Assembly (NCBI RefSeq): GCF_000835495.1
Contig: NW_015622546.1
Span: 1,180,883 to 1,244,882, forward strand
From: Cladophialophora immunda
Lineage: Eukaryota; Ascomycota; Eurotiomycetes; Chaetothyriales; Herpotrichiellaceae
Length of the DNA: 64,000 nucleotides
Reading direction: 5' to 3'
In this document: in pieces, positions 22,485 to 35,193 of the stretch
Numbering within the stretch: the first letter of the stretch is position 1
How the letters are laid out: the number at the start of each line of letters is the position of its first letter
Position numbers and translations under genes: made by a program
The notes under the pieces: generated by a model
Seen by the model: the letters and a program-made list of their open reading frames with translations, nothing else
What the model was told of the DNA's origin: nothing
Databases searched by the model: none

Positions 22485-25400
22485 ATGTTTTGGCGATTTG
22501 GAGGCTACTCCAATATATCCTCCATCGACACCCTCCTCGAAAAGCCCAATGTCAAGCTCGAAGATTTATTGGAAGAGTCCGACCTCATTCAGGAGCTCAA
22601 GTCGCACCACACCAAATTGATAGAATATCTGCGCGATGAATCAAATCTACATGCTCTCCTCAACTACGTTGTTGCACCTGGCCCCAAACCCGAGTCCGAT
22701 GAAAACGAGGAGGATGAGAAGGGCAAAGGCCTCGCAATGGATAATGAGGATGAACCGCAGCCTCTGGACGAAGAACAAGAGAAGGTTGAGAAGAAGCGCC
22801 TGAAATATGCCTTTGTCGCCTGTGAGATCTTGTCCTGCGAGACTTGGTCGATCACAGAGTCGCTGATGGCCAACACTCCTTATCTCACTGAATTTTGGGA
22901 TTTTCTGCGGAGGCCCGCCCCACTAGACCCTCTCCAGGCAGGCTATTTCACAAAGGTCAACGAGACCCTACTTGAAAAGAAGACTGAGGAGATGTTGGAT
23001 TTCTTCAAATCTCTCCCGGGAATCGTTGCGGCTATTCTCCAGCACGTCGATTGTCCGATGGTGATGGACTTGCTGTTGAAAATCATCAGCCTCGAAAAAT
23101 CGGATGGGGGAATGGGCATTGTTGACTGGCTGCACGGGCAAGATCTGATCCCCATGCTCCTTTCCAACCTGTCTCCCGAATGCAACTCCTCGACCCAGAC
23201 CTCTGCCGGAGATTTCTTGAAAGCTATCATAACAATATCTGCGAATGCGGCTCAAAATGAGCAATCCTGTATTGGCCCGAACAGCCTTACACGCCAACTG
23301 GTATCGGAAAAGTGCATACGACAGCTTATTTCATACATGCTCAAAGGTGGGAACCCGCTTACAGTGGGCGTGGGGATTGTAATCGAAGTTATCAGGAAGA
23401 ACAACTCCGACTATGATCCTGATCAAGGTCACAGCGCTGACGCTCCTCCAACTAACCACGACCCCATCTATCTCGGCACCCTCCTGAGGTTATTTGCCCA
23501 GCATGTTCCGGATTTCATGAACCTCATACTCAGCTCCAAGCACACCGTCACCAAAGGCGAGGAGACGAGGGTAGTTGAGAGAGGTCAACTCAAATCAGCG
23601 TGGGGGACCCAAATCGAGCCTCTCGGCTTTGACCGATTCAAGACCTGCGAGTTGATGGCAGAACTACTCCATTGCAGCAACATGGGTCTTCTAAATGAGA
23701 GGGGCAGTGAAGAATTCATCAAGGCAAGAGACGCCGAAAGAGAGAGATTGAGAGCGCAAGGGGCTTTTCTGTCCACCAGGCAGTCAGAAGATTCTACGGT
23801 CGACATTTCGGCGAGTTCGTCGAGGTTCGAAAATGCGTTCACTCCCTCGGGGTCCACCTCGACAGAAGAACTACGTATCGCCAACCTCAACGATGAGGAT
23901 GGGTTTGAGAAGGTCGCTGTTTCGGAAGCGACAGACCTCACTTTGGGCTCGAAACCGGATTCGGCTGAAAACCCAATACTATCTCGCCAATCCCACGATC
24001 AAGCGAATACGCCGACCGGTGCTCTGGATGAGACCGTCCGCCGTCTCAGTCTAGAAGACACGGACATGACTGCGCCCGATGAGCATGAATCAAAGATTCA
24101 GGCTTCAGCTCGGGAGTCACAGCCTGGAGACATCTCACCTCATCCAGAGGACAAGCCTGCACCACTGTTCTCCAAATCGTCGGATCCTAATAAGACACCC
24201 ACAGCAAATAGCCCAGAGCCGCCCACAAGCCCGTCAACCGTGAAAGTTCGACTTGATGAAGGGCCCCACGGAGATCAGCCAGAAGGCGAATCCTTCCAAT
24301 CGACTGAAGATGACACAATGCAAGTCGTCCAGTCCGAACAACCCGCTGCAGACGAAGCGCCAGTCGTTGGTGATTACTTGAAGATCATGTTTGTGGAGAA
24401 CAGGGTGGTTCCAACAATTTTGGTAAGAGTCATATATCGCCGGGTTCTATTTACGGAGCTAATGGTGGACAGAGTTTCTTTTTCCGATTTCCTTGGAATA
24501 ACTTCCTCCACAACGTCGTGTATGATGTTGTACAGCAAGTTTTCAACGGGCCCATGGACCGGGGCCACAACCGATTCTTAGCATTTGATCTCTTCGAAAC
24601 TGGTCGAATTACTGACGCGATAATTGAAGGTCAGAGACGAAGTGACGAAGAACAACGGGCGAGGAATATGCGCCTAGGATACATGGGGCACCTGACACTG
24701 GTAGCAGAAGAGGTCGTCAAGTTTGGCGAACGACATCCCAGAGAGTTGCTTTCGCCTGTCGTCCAGGACTATATCTACTCTCAAGGTTGGGAGGAATACG
24801 TTACTAAGACACTTGCTGAGACCAGAGAACGCGACAATGCTATCCTGGGAGGATTTCGACCAGACAATGGTCTTGGCCCCAGACAGGCTGTTCTGAATGC
24901 GGTCAATGCTGGTCAAGGTTTTGGTGTTTCGAGCGGATTGGCCAGCGTTGGATTGGGCGGTGGCCAACATGCTCTAGACAGCATCGACTTGTCCAACAAT
25001 GGCAGCGCCACCAGTGCTGGCTACAATTCGAGTGGATCGGTTTCCAGTGGGTTTGGAAGCTCCTCCGATGACGATGACGAAGATATGGATGATGCGGAGG
25101 ATGAAGAGCATGTGAGGACAGTGACTCAGCTCTCTGCTGCTGATAGCGGTCTTCCGGCGGAGAATGTAAGTGCGACCAATACAATTCGACGGATGTTTAC
25201 TTTTTAGGCTAATGATGCTCTGCTCTCAACACAGTCCGATCAGCCAATACCTTTACTTCCACCTCCGCCAGCACCACTCAACATCGAGCCATCACGTGCT
25301 CGCAGACGGTTGGCTGATCGATTAGCGAGACACAAACAAGAGGCCGAGCAAGAGGTGGCTGCGTCGGAATTTGGGTCCGAAGCAGATGACCCATTCGCTG

Positions 25401-25966
25401 CGCTGGGAAACGGCGACGATAACGATGCCGGCGACCCGTTTTCGCTGGACGAGGAAGAACAAGATATCACGACGTTTGGGAAGCGGAGCAACATCAACTC
25501 CCTAAGTCCAAGCACGAGTGATCACCACAGCTTTTCAGTAAGCAGAGGTCTGACCAGTCTATTTTCTTCAACGCCCAGTCGAGATATGCAGGGACAAACT
25601 TCACATGATGATTTCGACGGGTCACTAGATGACTCGTCCTCTGATGGGTCGGGCTCTGACATTGAGTCGGGAAATCCACCCCTGGAAGCAAGGACAAGTC
25701 TCGAGCGCCGCCCACTGGAGGTTTTTGAAGACGAAGAGATGGGCGAAATGGTGACCCCAACGGAAGAAGTCGAGAGCAACAGTTCCGACGAAGAAGTTTT
25801 GAGTCCATTGGAGAAAGAGAAGTTGGAAAACGCGTATGGAATGAATGATGATCCCGACGAGCAGGCCTCGGAGTTCGCGGGACAAGCGGACCATGATGAC
25901 GACGATGAGGATCATTTGGTTGAGATTGCGATCCCTGCTAGCTCGAAGCGGAGATCTCGAGGCTGA
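22485..25966 (+). CDS. SIT4 phosphatase-associated (SAPS) protein
   Basis: Three exons: 22485-24422, 24473-25165, 25235-25966. The introns of 50 and 69 nt have donors GTAAGA and GTAAGT and acceptors CAG; all are phase 0; 1120 aa. The start MFWRFGGYSNISSIDTLLEK is typical of Sap155/Sap185/Sap190 relatives. The SAPS helical repeats run through residues 1-430 (VACEILSCETWSI, FLRRPAPLDPLQAGYFTKV). After a disordered insert the domain resumes at the first intron (FFFRFPWNNFLHNVVYDVVQ, LFETGRITDAII). The C-terminal third is acidic and Ser-rich. SAPS proteins are regulatory subunits of the PP6-type phosphatase Sit4, acting in G1/S, TOR signalling and glycogen control. The Met-Phe-Trp start follows an ACC context, which supports the chosen ATG. 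Confidence 0.88.
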
Positions 25967-26780
25967 TGCTTGCCCACGAGCGTGGAATCCTCAGTTTAGA
26001 GGCAACAAGGTGCGCGTGGCAGCAGAGCTCTAGATGAATCCAACCGATTCAATAGAGCTTCCATAATACACCTGGACGGGTCTGCACCAGCCAGCAACGA
26101 GCGGACGGAAGATACAGTGTACAATTACCGCATCTTTTGTGATACCCCCATACACATTCGGTCATGAAGGTACAACAGTGGAAAGGTTTTGGGCACAAAT
26201 TACGGGATGGCATACCGCAAATGAGATGCACCAATCAACTCCATGTCTTTCCGATGAAAGAGCCAGGTTGGGACGAGACGGATGTGTACCCCATAAGCGG
26301 ATGTCTAATATTTTTGGAGACTGGCACTCTATGGAGATTATGTGAAGGTTAGGGAGGTCTACGGGGGTTGAATGCTCTGCCTGGAGTGAAGGGAAGGCAG
26401 CGAGAAACCCGTGGGCACATTGGAACTACGGTTCTGATTCCCCCCTCCTTTGTCGAATCGATGATAATTTCCTCGGTGCAGGCGGGAAGTGGTTGTTGTG
26501 TACGATAGCGGCTCGACGATGCGCATGGATGCAGCTGATGATGAAGCGGAGTGGAATGAGATGAGCATTTTCGTGGACGTTGCCCCTGATCTCTAGCCTT
26601 CCCTACTGTGAAACAACATGAAACAAGTAACAATATTACCTATTCAACTTTTTCCCGTTTCTGGTCGTTTGGGTTTCTGTACGCGCATAGGTAAAGGGGA
26701 AAGAGACGCGAGGCTGAGCTGGAGCCTTGCTACATCCTACTGTATTATTCTCTTGTCCTTCACCGTTCCCCATGAATAGA
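25967..26780. other. Convergent intergenic region
   Basis: Space between the 3' ends of the SAPS gene (+) and the interrupted gene (-). Only short frames without start context or domains are present. Confidence 0.45.
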
Positions 26781-28466
26781 TTACGTCCCAATCAGCGCGG
26801 CCCTGACAATAACACGCTCCGCGCAGTCCCCACTCGCCTGCCGCTCCCTGATCCGACAGTTGCCCCTTTCCTTCTCCCTCACCAGCAACCTCTTCCACCG
26901 GGCCCGCGGGATGTTGCTGCTCGTCACCACCAAGTGCGCGACGTCGTTGCTGGCCGACCTCGGTTTTTCAACCTTGACGCGCAGCAGAGAGTCGAGTTTC
27001 TTGATGTAGTAGGTCTTCTGGTCCTCCAGCTGCCAGGCCGTCTGCGCCGAAATGGTTGTCGTCGTGGTCGCCGAGGCGGCGGCGGCGGTGTCGATGACAT
27101 GGTCCGGACGAGCTGGGATCGGCTGTCCCTCGGGCTGGCTGCGGCTTACCTCGGTCACCAGCGCCTTGCTCGCGTTTTGCCACGCTCTCTGGACGCCCCG
27201 GCACTTCACCTGGTTCGTCTCGAGGCGCTTTGACGTGACGTATGCAAAGGTGGCGCAATCTTCCGCGTCGGCGATGATTTGTGCCCAACAGGTCTGCGCT
27301 TTGCAGGGGATCTTCAGGCCGCGTTCGAGGTCGCCCTCTTGAGGCCAGGCGATTGCCAGAGTGGCGTTCCCCCGGTCCAGCCCCGTGTGCTGGAGTTGTT
27401 CGAGGATGGCGCGGATGAGAGCGAACACGTACCGTTGCAGGCGGGGCGAAAGGGTGCGGAGCCAGTCAAAAAGATTGCCCCGGGTGAAGTTCTGGACGAT
27501 GTGGTGGACGTTGACAAGTTCGTCCCAGGTGTCCTGCTCGAGGGGATTGACGAACGTCGGGAGAAGATCGGTGACGAGCTCGCGCAGGGACACTCGGCGA
27601 GCGACGCTGGTGCAGAAACTGACCTAGAGTCCCCAGTTCTGCTCGAGGAAATAGACCAAGTGCCAATCGGAGCGTTGAAGGCTGCGTTGCTTGAGGGTGA
27701 TTCCCGGGATTTTATTCCAGGTCTGGCTGTAGGTTCCTGTAAGATACTGCCCGCCTTGGAACCCGGCTTGTCTTTCCTGAGCCTCCCAAAACACTCCCTG
27801 GGTGTCGAGTGGCTGTAAGGCGCAAAACGAGCTCTTTCTGTACGTGGATTCGTCCATACTGCAATTTTGGTTGATGCTCACGGCGGTTCCTATTCTCATC
27901 ATCGTGTCGGCATCGAAAGTGGCCTGGGGTGCGCTGTCTAGTAATGATCCTTTGGCCCAGTGGAAGCGCAAGGTCTCGCTGTCGGCCAACAGGACATGTC
28001 CACCGCCTATCGCGATGGCGTGGATCTTGCGAGGATCGGCCCTATTGTGAACGAAGTATCCAGGACCCCATGTATCCAAGAAATCCACCGACTTGGTTAG
28101 GACGTCATACCGACACGTTGCACTCCTCGAGTGATTCTCCGGCTCTGACCCTCCCGAAGAGAATGCCAGTACCGGTTGTTGCTGCGTCATCACTGCAAGA
28201 CACGCAAGTTCGACCAGCTCGGCGACAACAGCGAAATCTCCTGGTATGCGTTGGATCCCCAGGAGGACTACCTTTCGCTGGGGTGTGTCTAGAAAAAAAG
28301 GGTCGATCGATCCAATGTGCGCCTGGTTGTAGGACAGAAATGCCGTGCAGTGCAGACCATGTCGAGGAAGAGGATTATCTCTAGATCTGGAAGGGGAAGG
28401 GACGTAATTAGAACGCATTGATTTTGATTGATCTCGTGATCTGATCCGTCTTGGAGCCGTTGCCAT
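26781..28466 (-). pseudogene. Long unrecognised fungal frame interrupted by one in-frame TAG
   Basis: The minus-strand frame is open from ATG at 28466 to TAA at 26781-26783 except for a single TAG at 27624-27626. Both sides share the same frame and look like one protein: upstream FLSYNQAHIGSIDPFFLDTP, QRIPGDFAVVAELVELACLA and FLEQNWGL; downstream VSFCTSVARRVSLRELV, LLPTFVNPLEQDTWDELV and helical sequence. I recognise no domain, though parts resemble uncharacterised Pezizomycotina proteins. The only splice pair that could remove the TAG in frame is 33 nt long, too short for a normal intron. A C-to-T change at a CpA (CAG to TAG) would explain it. The exact start is uncertain, because an intron ending CCTTCCAG near 28385 is possible. 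Alternatives are stop-codon readthrough or a sequencing error. Confidence 0.55.
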
Positions 28467-28588
28467 CGTATCCGCCACCCACACCACACCTTCAAGTGAA
28501 AGTCAGCTATTTTCTGGATCGATGAACGGACGCCTGCCTCGCGGGTGTAGATCTATCTGAGCGTCTCCAACATTTTCGATACCGTGTG

Positions 28589-30285
28589 TCAAGCCCCCAG
28601 CGTCTTCTGCAGCGCGTCCAGCTGCTCCAGCACCGCACGCCGACTGGTGCCGCCCGTGGCGTCCTTGAGCTCGACGGAGCGCTCGTAGTCGAAGACGCTC
28701 AGCACGTCGTCGCCGAACCTCTTGTCCACGCCCTGGAACTGCGCCACGCTGAGCTCGTCCAGCCCCTTGTTCTCGTCCTCGGCCAGCGCCACCATCTTGC
28801 CGGCCAGGTGGTGGGTCTCGCGGAAGGGGACGCCTGATGAGATAGGGTTAGAACTTTGTCGACAACAAATGACGAGGACACGAGGAAGGAGGGAGGGAGA
28901 AGATGGGTAGCCAAAGGATATGGTTGGATGGGCAGAGAAAGAAGCGAGAGACAGAAGCCTACCTTTGCGAACCAGGTACTCGGCAAGATCCGTCGCCAGC
29001 ATGTCCGGGCTCAGCGCCGCGCGCATCTTCTCCGGATACACCGTCGCCGTGGCCAGCGACCGTGCCGCAATCTGGAGACTGTCCTTCAGAGTCTTGGTCG
29101 TGTCCAACATGGGCTGTAAGCTCTCCTGCAAGTCCTTGTTGTACGTGGACGGGAGGCCCTTGATGCTCATCATCAAGCCGGTCATCGCGCCGAATATCCT
29201 CCCGGATTTGCCGCGCAACAGCTCCAGCGAGTCGCTGTTCTTCTTCTGCGGCATCAACGAGCTGCCGGTGGTGTATGCGTCTGCCAGCTTGACGTATCCG
29301 AACTCGAGGGAGCTGTAGAGGATCAAATCTTCGGACCAGCGCGACAGGTGGCTGCCGATGGTGGAGGCGCACTGGAGCACCTCGACGACGAAGTCTCGGT
29401 CGCCGACGGCGGACATGCTGTTCATGATCAGGCCCTCGAAGCCGAGCTCCTTGGCCAGCTGGATTCTATCAATGCCAAAGGCGTTGCCGGCCACGGCGCC
29501 AGCGCCGAGAGGGAGTTTGTTAATGTTCTTCTTGGTGAAACGCAGCCGCTCCAGGTCGGATTGGAATGCCGTCGCGTGGCTGAGCAGCCACTGACTCCAT
29601 CGGACAGGCTGGGCCCTTTGAAGATGCGTGTAACTCGGCATGATGTAGTCGATGTCCTGCTTGGCGCGGAGGGCAATGACCTTGAGGAGGTCGACCAGGT
29701 ACTGCTCAACCAAACTCAGCTCGTCGCGGAGCCACATGCGCATGTCGGTCGCTACTTGGTCGTTGCGGCTGCGGCCCGTATGTAACTTTCCTGCAATGTT
29801 TGTCCCGATAATTTCGCCCAGGCGCCGCTCGTTGGCCGTGTGAATGTCTTTTTGGAAGTTTTTGTTAGCTGTTTATTTTGGAGAGGATATGCCGGTAACA
29901 ATAAAACCAAAGAATATTCTCCTCTATTGGGTTGACACATCGATATGCCGCTTGAGTGGTACCTGGATGAGGCCCAACGAGACTGAGGTCACAAATAGCA
30001 TGTGCGCTCACCTTCATCTCCAGGCGCCGGCTGGAACGTGCCCTCTTCCCACTCCTTGAGGACTTTTTGGAGCCCCTCTTCAAGTTTCTCAAACTCTTCT
30101 TGGGTGAGAATGCCGGTCTTCACGTTTGCTCTGGCGTAGGCTATTGAGCCTTTGATATCCTGGGCATAGAAGACCCGATCCACAGACAGACTCTCGTTGT
30201 ATTGGTTCATCAGGGGGTCGATCTCCCCCGTGAACCTGCCGCCCCATAGCCGCACAGGGGTCGCCTTTTTGCCCTGGTCTGTCAT
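28589..30285 (-). CDS. ARG4: Argininosuccinate lyase
   Basis: Three exons: complement of 30012-30285, 28963-29847 and 28589-28833. Introns are 164 nt (donor GTGAGC, acceptor AAG after a GCTAAC branch site) and 129 nt (GTAGGC, CAG); 467 aa, the normal length. The start is the ATG at 30285; the frame extends further only from GTG. Family blocks seen: [70 protein letters not shown] and the signature [10 protein letters not shown] at about residue 285 with the catalytic Ser loop. It splits argininosuccinate into arginine and fumarate, the last step of arginine synthesis and part of the urea cycle, in the cytosol. It is divergent from an S41 peptidase gene. Confidence 0.95.
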
Positions 30286-30578
30286 CCTGAAGATTTCTGA
30301 GACTGTTAACACATGAAGAGAAGTTTCAGGAATGGCGTGTACAAATGCTCCATCGACTCATTTTCGGAGAAAAATGGAAAAACTTCGGATAAAAAATTAT
30401 TTGCTTCTTGCGATAAGGGGCTTGGCTTTGATTTGGCCATGACGTCTGCCAAGAACGGAGAAAACTACTGCCGGCCCATCCCGAATCTGGGGAGGGAAAC
30501 TGGGGGAGGAGGCGAGGCTGATTGTTGCCTTGTCCTCATCTCTCCCTGCAACCCGACCATTTAAGAGGATGCAGCGTG
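30286..30578. promoter_or_regulatory. Bidirectional promoter of ARG4 and S41 peptidase
   Basis: The 293 bp between two divergent starts hold TGACGTC at 30440-30446 (a bZIP/CRE-like site) and CGACTCA at 30354-30360, one base from the Gcn4/CPC1 element TGACTCA expected before an arginine gene. Both are motif matches only. Confidence 0.35.
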
Positions 30579-32114
30579 ATGGCCGTCCCTTCTTATCTGT
30601 TGCTCCCGCTGTTTGCATTGGCCTGTGTCTATCTCCTTGTCAACAACGGTCTATTCTGCCGCAGTCAAACGCAGGCCAGGGGGCCTTCATCCCTCTCCGC
30701 CGACTCTCCAGCCTTGCAACAATTCCATGCCTGGCTGGAAGCATTCAACACTCTGGATCGTGACACGCTAGCTGCATATCATGCAGACCATTTCCCCTAC
30801 GACGTTGCCAGTGATGACGTGGCCAACATTGACAGAGAGGTAGGGCTTTCACGCCATACTGGCGGCTTCCTCTTCGTTCAGGCTGAAACGCCGTGCGAGA
30901 GTGAAGATGGAGACAGAAATGGCATGATGCGAATCCTTCTCCGCGAGAAGAAGCGTCCTCAATATGCCCGTGTGGCGATACAAGTCAACTCCACTCAAGC
31001 GGACCATCCCGTCACAAAGTTCGAAATAGGCCCGACCACCACCCCTGTCAGATACGCCCCAGAAGAAAGGAAAAAGGAGTACGAGAAGGCTCTGGCGCCG
31101 CTTACGCAGGAGATGAAGCGCAAGATAGTGGCCGAGCTCTGCGAAGTCGTTCGCGAACAGTATGTCTTCCCCGAAACTGGAGATAAGATCATCAGTCAGC
31201 TCCAGGCCAACGAGATAGGCGGGGATTACCGTGGCTACATGGATTCTGAAGACTGGGCGAAACGCTTGACCAAGGATATGGTGGCTGTTAGCAATGACAA
31301 ACATATCCGAGTCATCTTCAGCACACCACCCCCAAACCTCGGTGCTGTGGATGAGAGAGATCCTCCAGGCCTCTTCGAGGCTCTCAAAGACATCAATTTC
31401 GGGTTCGGTGCCCCATTAATAGAGGCGGTCGGCGGCAAGAAGATCGGTATCATCCGAATTGACGGTTTCGTCCCGTTAATGTCGATGTCCCGGAAGCGCG
31501 CTGACGACCCAAAGATCCACAAGGCCATTGGAGACATCATATCCCATGTCGCCGATACCGACGCTCTGTTGATGGACCTCCGGAAAAATGGCGGCGGTGT
31601 TCCCGAGACCGTCGCCTACATTTTGTCGTATTTCTTGGACGACGGGCCTGTTCATCTGACCAATTTTGTGGATCGCGACGGAGTCGTCAGGGAATCATTC
31701 TCGACGCTCCCTGCGTCCGAGCTGCCAAGCGACACCGACCGCTTTGGGGGGTCAAAACCACTCTTCGTCCTCACCAGCGAGCACACCGCCTCGGGCGGGG
31801 AGGAAATGGCGTACAATCTGCAGGCCTTGCAACGTGCAACAGCCATTGTGGGCACCCACAACACAACCGCTGGGGCCGCAAATCCCGTCATGAGGATGAG
31901 CAGTATTTGCGATGAAGACTTTGGCCCGGGCTGGTGGCGTGTCGGGATACCGGACATGCAGCCCATGAACGCGATCACGAAGGGCAATTGGGAAGGCGTG
32001 GGCGTGAAGAGTGATGTTGTTGTCGAACGGGACCAGGATCCAGTCGACGTAGCCACGAGGTTGGCACTGAAAGCCTTGGAGGCTGTTGTAGAGGTCACGG
32101 TTCAAGCGAACTAG
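30579..32114 (+). CDS. S41 family (tail-specific/IRBP-like) serine peptidase, membrane-anchored
   Basis: Single exon of 511 aa from ATG 30579 (GTGATGG context). The frame is open 19 codons upstream but without ATG. Residues 4-27 form a signal anchor (YLLLPLFALACVYLLVNN), so the enzyme faces the lumen or the outside. After an N-terminal alpha/beta region, EMKRKIVAELCEVVREQYVF begins the helical IRBP-like part. The S41 core has ADTDALLMDLRKNGGGVPE and TSEHTASGGEEM, with Ser405 as the likely nucleophile. Bacterial relatives cut C-terminal tails; fungal members of this single-domain type are uncharacterised, so the substrate is unknown. The N-terminal 100 residues may be an NTF2-like cap (QQFHAWLEAFNTLDRDTLAAYH), which is inference. 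Confidence 0.78.
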   Translation: MAVPSYLLLPLFALACVYLLVNNGLFCRSQTQARGPSSLSADSPALQQFHAWLEAFNTLDRDTLAAYHADHFPYDVASDDVANIDREVGLSRHTGGFLFVQAETPCESEDGDRNGMMRILLREKKRPQYARVAIQVNSTQADHPVTKFEIGPTTTPVRYAPEERKKEYEKALAPLTQEMKRKIVAELCEVVREQYVFPETGDKIISQLQANEIGGDYRGYMDSEDWAKRLTKDMVAVSNDKHIRVIFSTPPPNLGAVDERDPPGLFEALKDINFGFGAPLIEAVGGKKIGIIRIDGFVPLMSMSRKRADDPKIHKAIGDIISHVADTDALLMDLRKNGGGVPETVAYILSYFLDDGPVHLTNFVDRDGVVRESFSTLPASELPSDTDRFGGSKPLFVLTSEHTASGGEEMAYNLQALQRATAIVGTHNTTAGAANPVMRMSSICDEDFGPGWWRVGIPDMQPMNAITKGNWEGVGVKSDVVVERDQDPVDVATRLALKALEAVVEVTVQAN

Positions 32115-32666
32115 AGGAGGCCTCCCATTCTGTTATCAATTTCAAAAGTTATTCACCTGGTAGTGTGGGCTGGCATTCTTTACACTCGAGAGTCAGCCAC
32201 CCTATATCCTGCCCGGCTCTGAGCTCTGGCCGCCAGATCCGCGAATCACCTGTATGTGCCTGGGTTGAGACTCGGCAGCACGCCCCGAATGTTCACAGAG
32301 TTCGGCGCATTGACTGCCCTTGCTATGACCGGCATAGCCAGCTGACTAGTCCTCGGAAACCCAGCTGCGACCTAAACGCCCGAAACTTCCAGATATCCCA
32401 ACATCTCACCATAAGAGTCATTCACTTCAGCTGTCTGGTTCCTTCCACATGACGCACGGAGCGAGAATGGTCGCTTGGATCAACTAAAAGCCCAGTACAC
32501 CATCTGTCAACGTAGTGAGTGGCATCTCTTCCCCTCACCTATATCCTCGCTAGTAAGATAACCCTTGTTCCACCGAGGCTGAGGCTGGGAGTCCGGTTAC
32601 TCTCAAGGCTCATCGAGGGCCGGCCCGAGTGACACATCCCGGGAGACATTCTGGTTCTGATCTTTC
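32115..32666. other. Convergent intergenic region
   Basis: Space between the stops of the S41 peptidase gene and the second HET gene. No coding frame, repeat or RNA gene is evident. Confidence 0.45.
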
Positions 32667-34753
32667 TCATACAATTTTGATTTTCCGCTTCTTCGCCCCA
32701 ACCAGCCAGTCGTTGCCGCACGTAAAGTGGCCGATCCGTTCGTAAGCGCCGGGGACTCGCGACGACTTTGTCAAGACGAGGCCGGAGATGCAGCCGTGGG
32801 AATGGCCCGCGACGCTGAGACACCACACGCGTGCTTTGAAAGGGCTGTAGCTCTCCCCTTCTCGGCCACGCCGTACTGTCCCGTGCGGCGAGCCTGGGTC
32901 GTCGTCCTCGACCGAGTCCGGCACCAGCAGAGAGTCCGGGGAGACAGCCACGGCGGTCCCGCTGCCCGCGATCACCAAGTGGTACTCGAACTTGTAGCGT
33001 TCCGGAGCCACCAACGTGGCTTCTGCCACCGGTCCGCGCAGCTCAAGGAACCCGTCCGTGACCTCGCCGAGCGGGTTGCAGCCGGACACGGTGCACGAGG
33101 TCCTGGTGATCGAGACGTGAGGGCTCAGCTCGGCGGTCTCGTCCTCGCTGTCCTCAAAGGGCTGGATGTGGGTGTCCACGGAGGCCCAGGAGAAGCTGGG
33201 CGCCCGGTACCCATACAGCCTCCGCGCGAGGTGGGGTGACTCCAGATGCGGTGCCGAAGCCCAGAGCAAGTCCGTGACCAGGTTGTCGTTCCACAGCCCG
33301 CCCAGATAGGCGGAGCCGGTGGCGGTCTGGACCTTCTTCGCGATGCCTGAGATCGCCGGGAGCTTGTCAGACGCGACGGTCAGCGTCCGGAGGCTGTACT
33401 GCGCGACGATGCGGTGCCAGGTCCTGAAGATCTTGGCGTGATGTTTCGTCGAGAGCAAGTTGGGCAACAGGCCTGGAGTGGTGGCTTTCCGGCTGGGAGA
33501 TGGATTGCATTCGCAGCGGTACGTTGAGCGACACTCGAATGTGAGCTCGGTCTCCGTGTAGTGCAGAATCCGAGGAGATAAGACGCTCTCTTGCAACGCC
33601 CAGGCTCGAAGCCTCAGGGGTCCCTGCGCCCGAAATGCCAGGTCTTCCTCCGGTGCTTCGTGGTGGTTGGAAACTTTCCGCGCCTTGAGAGTAAACGCCT
33701 TCCCCCGCGTATTCTGGTGTTCCAGGCGCAGTCGCTTTGGGCGCTGTACCAGACAGGGCCGGGTATTGTCTTCGCAAGTGTCGGCCGCGATTGTTACGTA
33801 TGAGGCTTCGTAGATGTCGCTCATCCTGGACGACTCGGCTTCCCAATCGTGTTTGTCATCTTGGATGATACACAGGCCGTCGATCCACAAATAGCGGACG
33901 TTCAGCCGGCGCGTGATGGTGACGGCGTTCTGAAATAGGACCGGTAGTGTGTCCCAGTTAATCATTGTTCGCATGTCTCTCAAGTTTGCCTTGGTCGTGG
34001 TCACTGCTGATCCGGCGCCCCAGCAATAGCTGAGTGTGATATAGTCGACGCTTTTCCTCCCCTTCAGCTCGACCAGCCTTAAAGTTTCGTCCATGGCCTG
34101 GACGTCTATGAGTCGGGTCGGGAGCGTGCTCGGGGAAGATTTCTGGCACGCGCCATGTGCCGGGCTCGCTATGCAGTTTTGGATGCATTTGCGGGCGAAT
34201 TCAAAAGATTCGTCAGATCCCGAGGAGATTGGGATGCTGCGAGCGTTTCCTAGGGCCGGCCACGGTGGCCGTTGGTCTGCCACAGCATCAGGACATTGAC
34301 CTTGTAGTCATTTCCGGGATCCGTCAAAGACACCGGCCGAGAAATGATTGAAGAGACATGCGGACGAAAAAAAGGGAGTGCAAAGGACACACCTGACGGA
34401 GCATACAACTCAACCACGGTAGTTTTGCCACTGGACTCCTGAACCGACATCTTGATCGGCGAGCCCTCCACAATATCAACACACAGCGGCGCGCGGATTC
34501 GGGGCCATTCTCCCCCAACAAATGCTTGCAGGGATTGCCGCAGCAGCTTGCAATATTGGCATTCGCTGACCGACAACTGGAGGGCATCTATGCAAAGCGT
34601 AAGGTCGGCTTTGACTCTTGTGGCACTGCTGTCTGCATTGTACGAGCTGGATGCGTGACCCCGTGGACGCAGGTTGTTGCACAGCCTGCATCCAGACCGT
34701 ATTTCCTTGCCTGCAGCCCTGGCAGATGAGCTTTTCCTCTTGGCCCTGAGCAT
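32667..34753 (-). CDS. HET-domain protein (second copy type)
   Basis: Two exons: complement of 34393-34753 and 32667-34276, with a 116-nt intron (donor GTGTGT, acceptor CAG); 656 aa. The first in-frame ATG is 34753. Exon 1 carries the Cys-x2-Cys pairs of the N-terminus (SGCRLCNNLRPRGH, SECQYCKLLR). After the splice comes PWPALGNARSIPISSGSDES, then the HET core: VDYITLSYCWGAG at about residue 197, VRYLWIDGLCIIQDDKHDW at about 250, and YVTIAADTCEDNTRPCL. The rest carries conserved HET-family blocks (RAWALQESVLSPRILHY, LTFECRSTYRCEC). The role is probably a trigger of cell death on non-self fusion or another self-recognition effector. It shares only the HET core with the gene at 10013, so the two are not a recent duplicate. 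Confidence 0.85.
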
Positions 34754-35193
34754 AGTGACATTCGAGTCCAGAATTAAGGCTGCATTGAAGTCATGAAGTC
34801 CCCAAGCTCTTGACCAGGGTCTTCGCGCCGCTGTTGCTTGGAAGGGCACAGCACGTTTGAATGGAGCGGGTCAAGATCTAGTTTGCAAGTGGTGGGTAGG
34901 CAAAGGGCGATAAGACGCGGCGGAACAATTCCAAACCTTCCTTCATCACGCAAAGTTCTTGTACTGGAGGTTGCTGTGGTGAGACACAAAAGGGGGGGGC
35001 GGTCAGGAGAAGCGACGTTAGTGTGAAGTTGAAAGCGAGGAGGCTGGGTTACACAACGTTGCACGTGATGACAAGGCTGTAACCTCTTGTAAAGACAACA
35101 CATCTCGGGTGGGACATTACTTGTACCCAGGCAGGACTATGAGCACCCTCAAAGGGGGATGGAAGAAGCAAGTCGCTATTATCAGGCGAGAAA
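34754..35193. other. Upstream region of the second HET gene
   Basis: The left part should be the promoter of the HET gene and the right part the 3' UTR of the VOC gene. The HET frame stays open upstream to about 34849, but only from GTG. Nothing else is seen. Confidence 0.4.
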
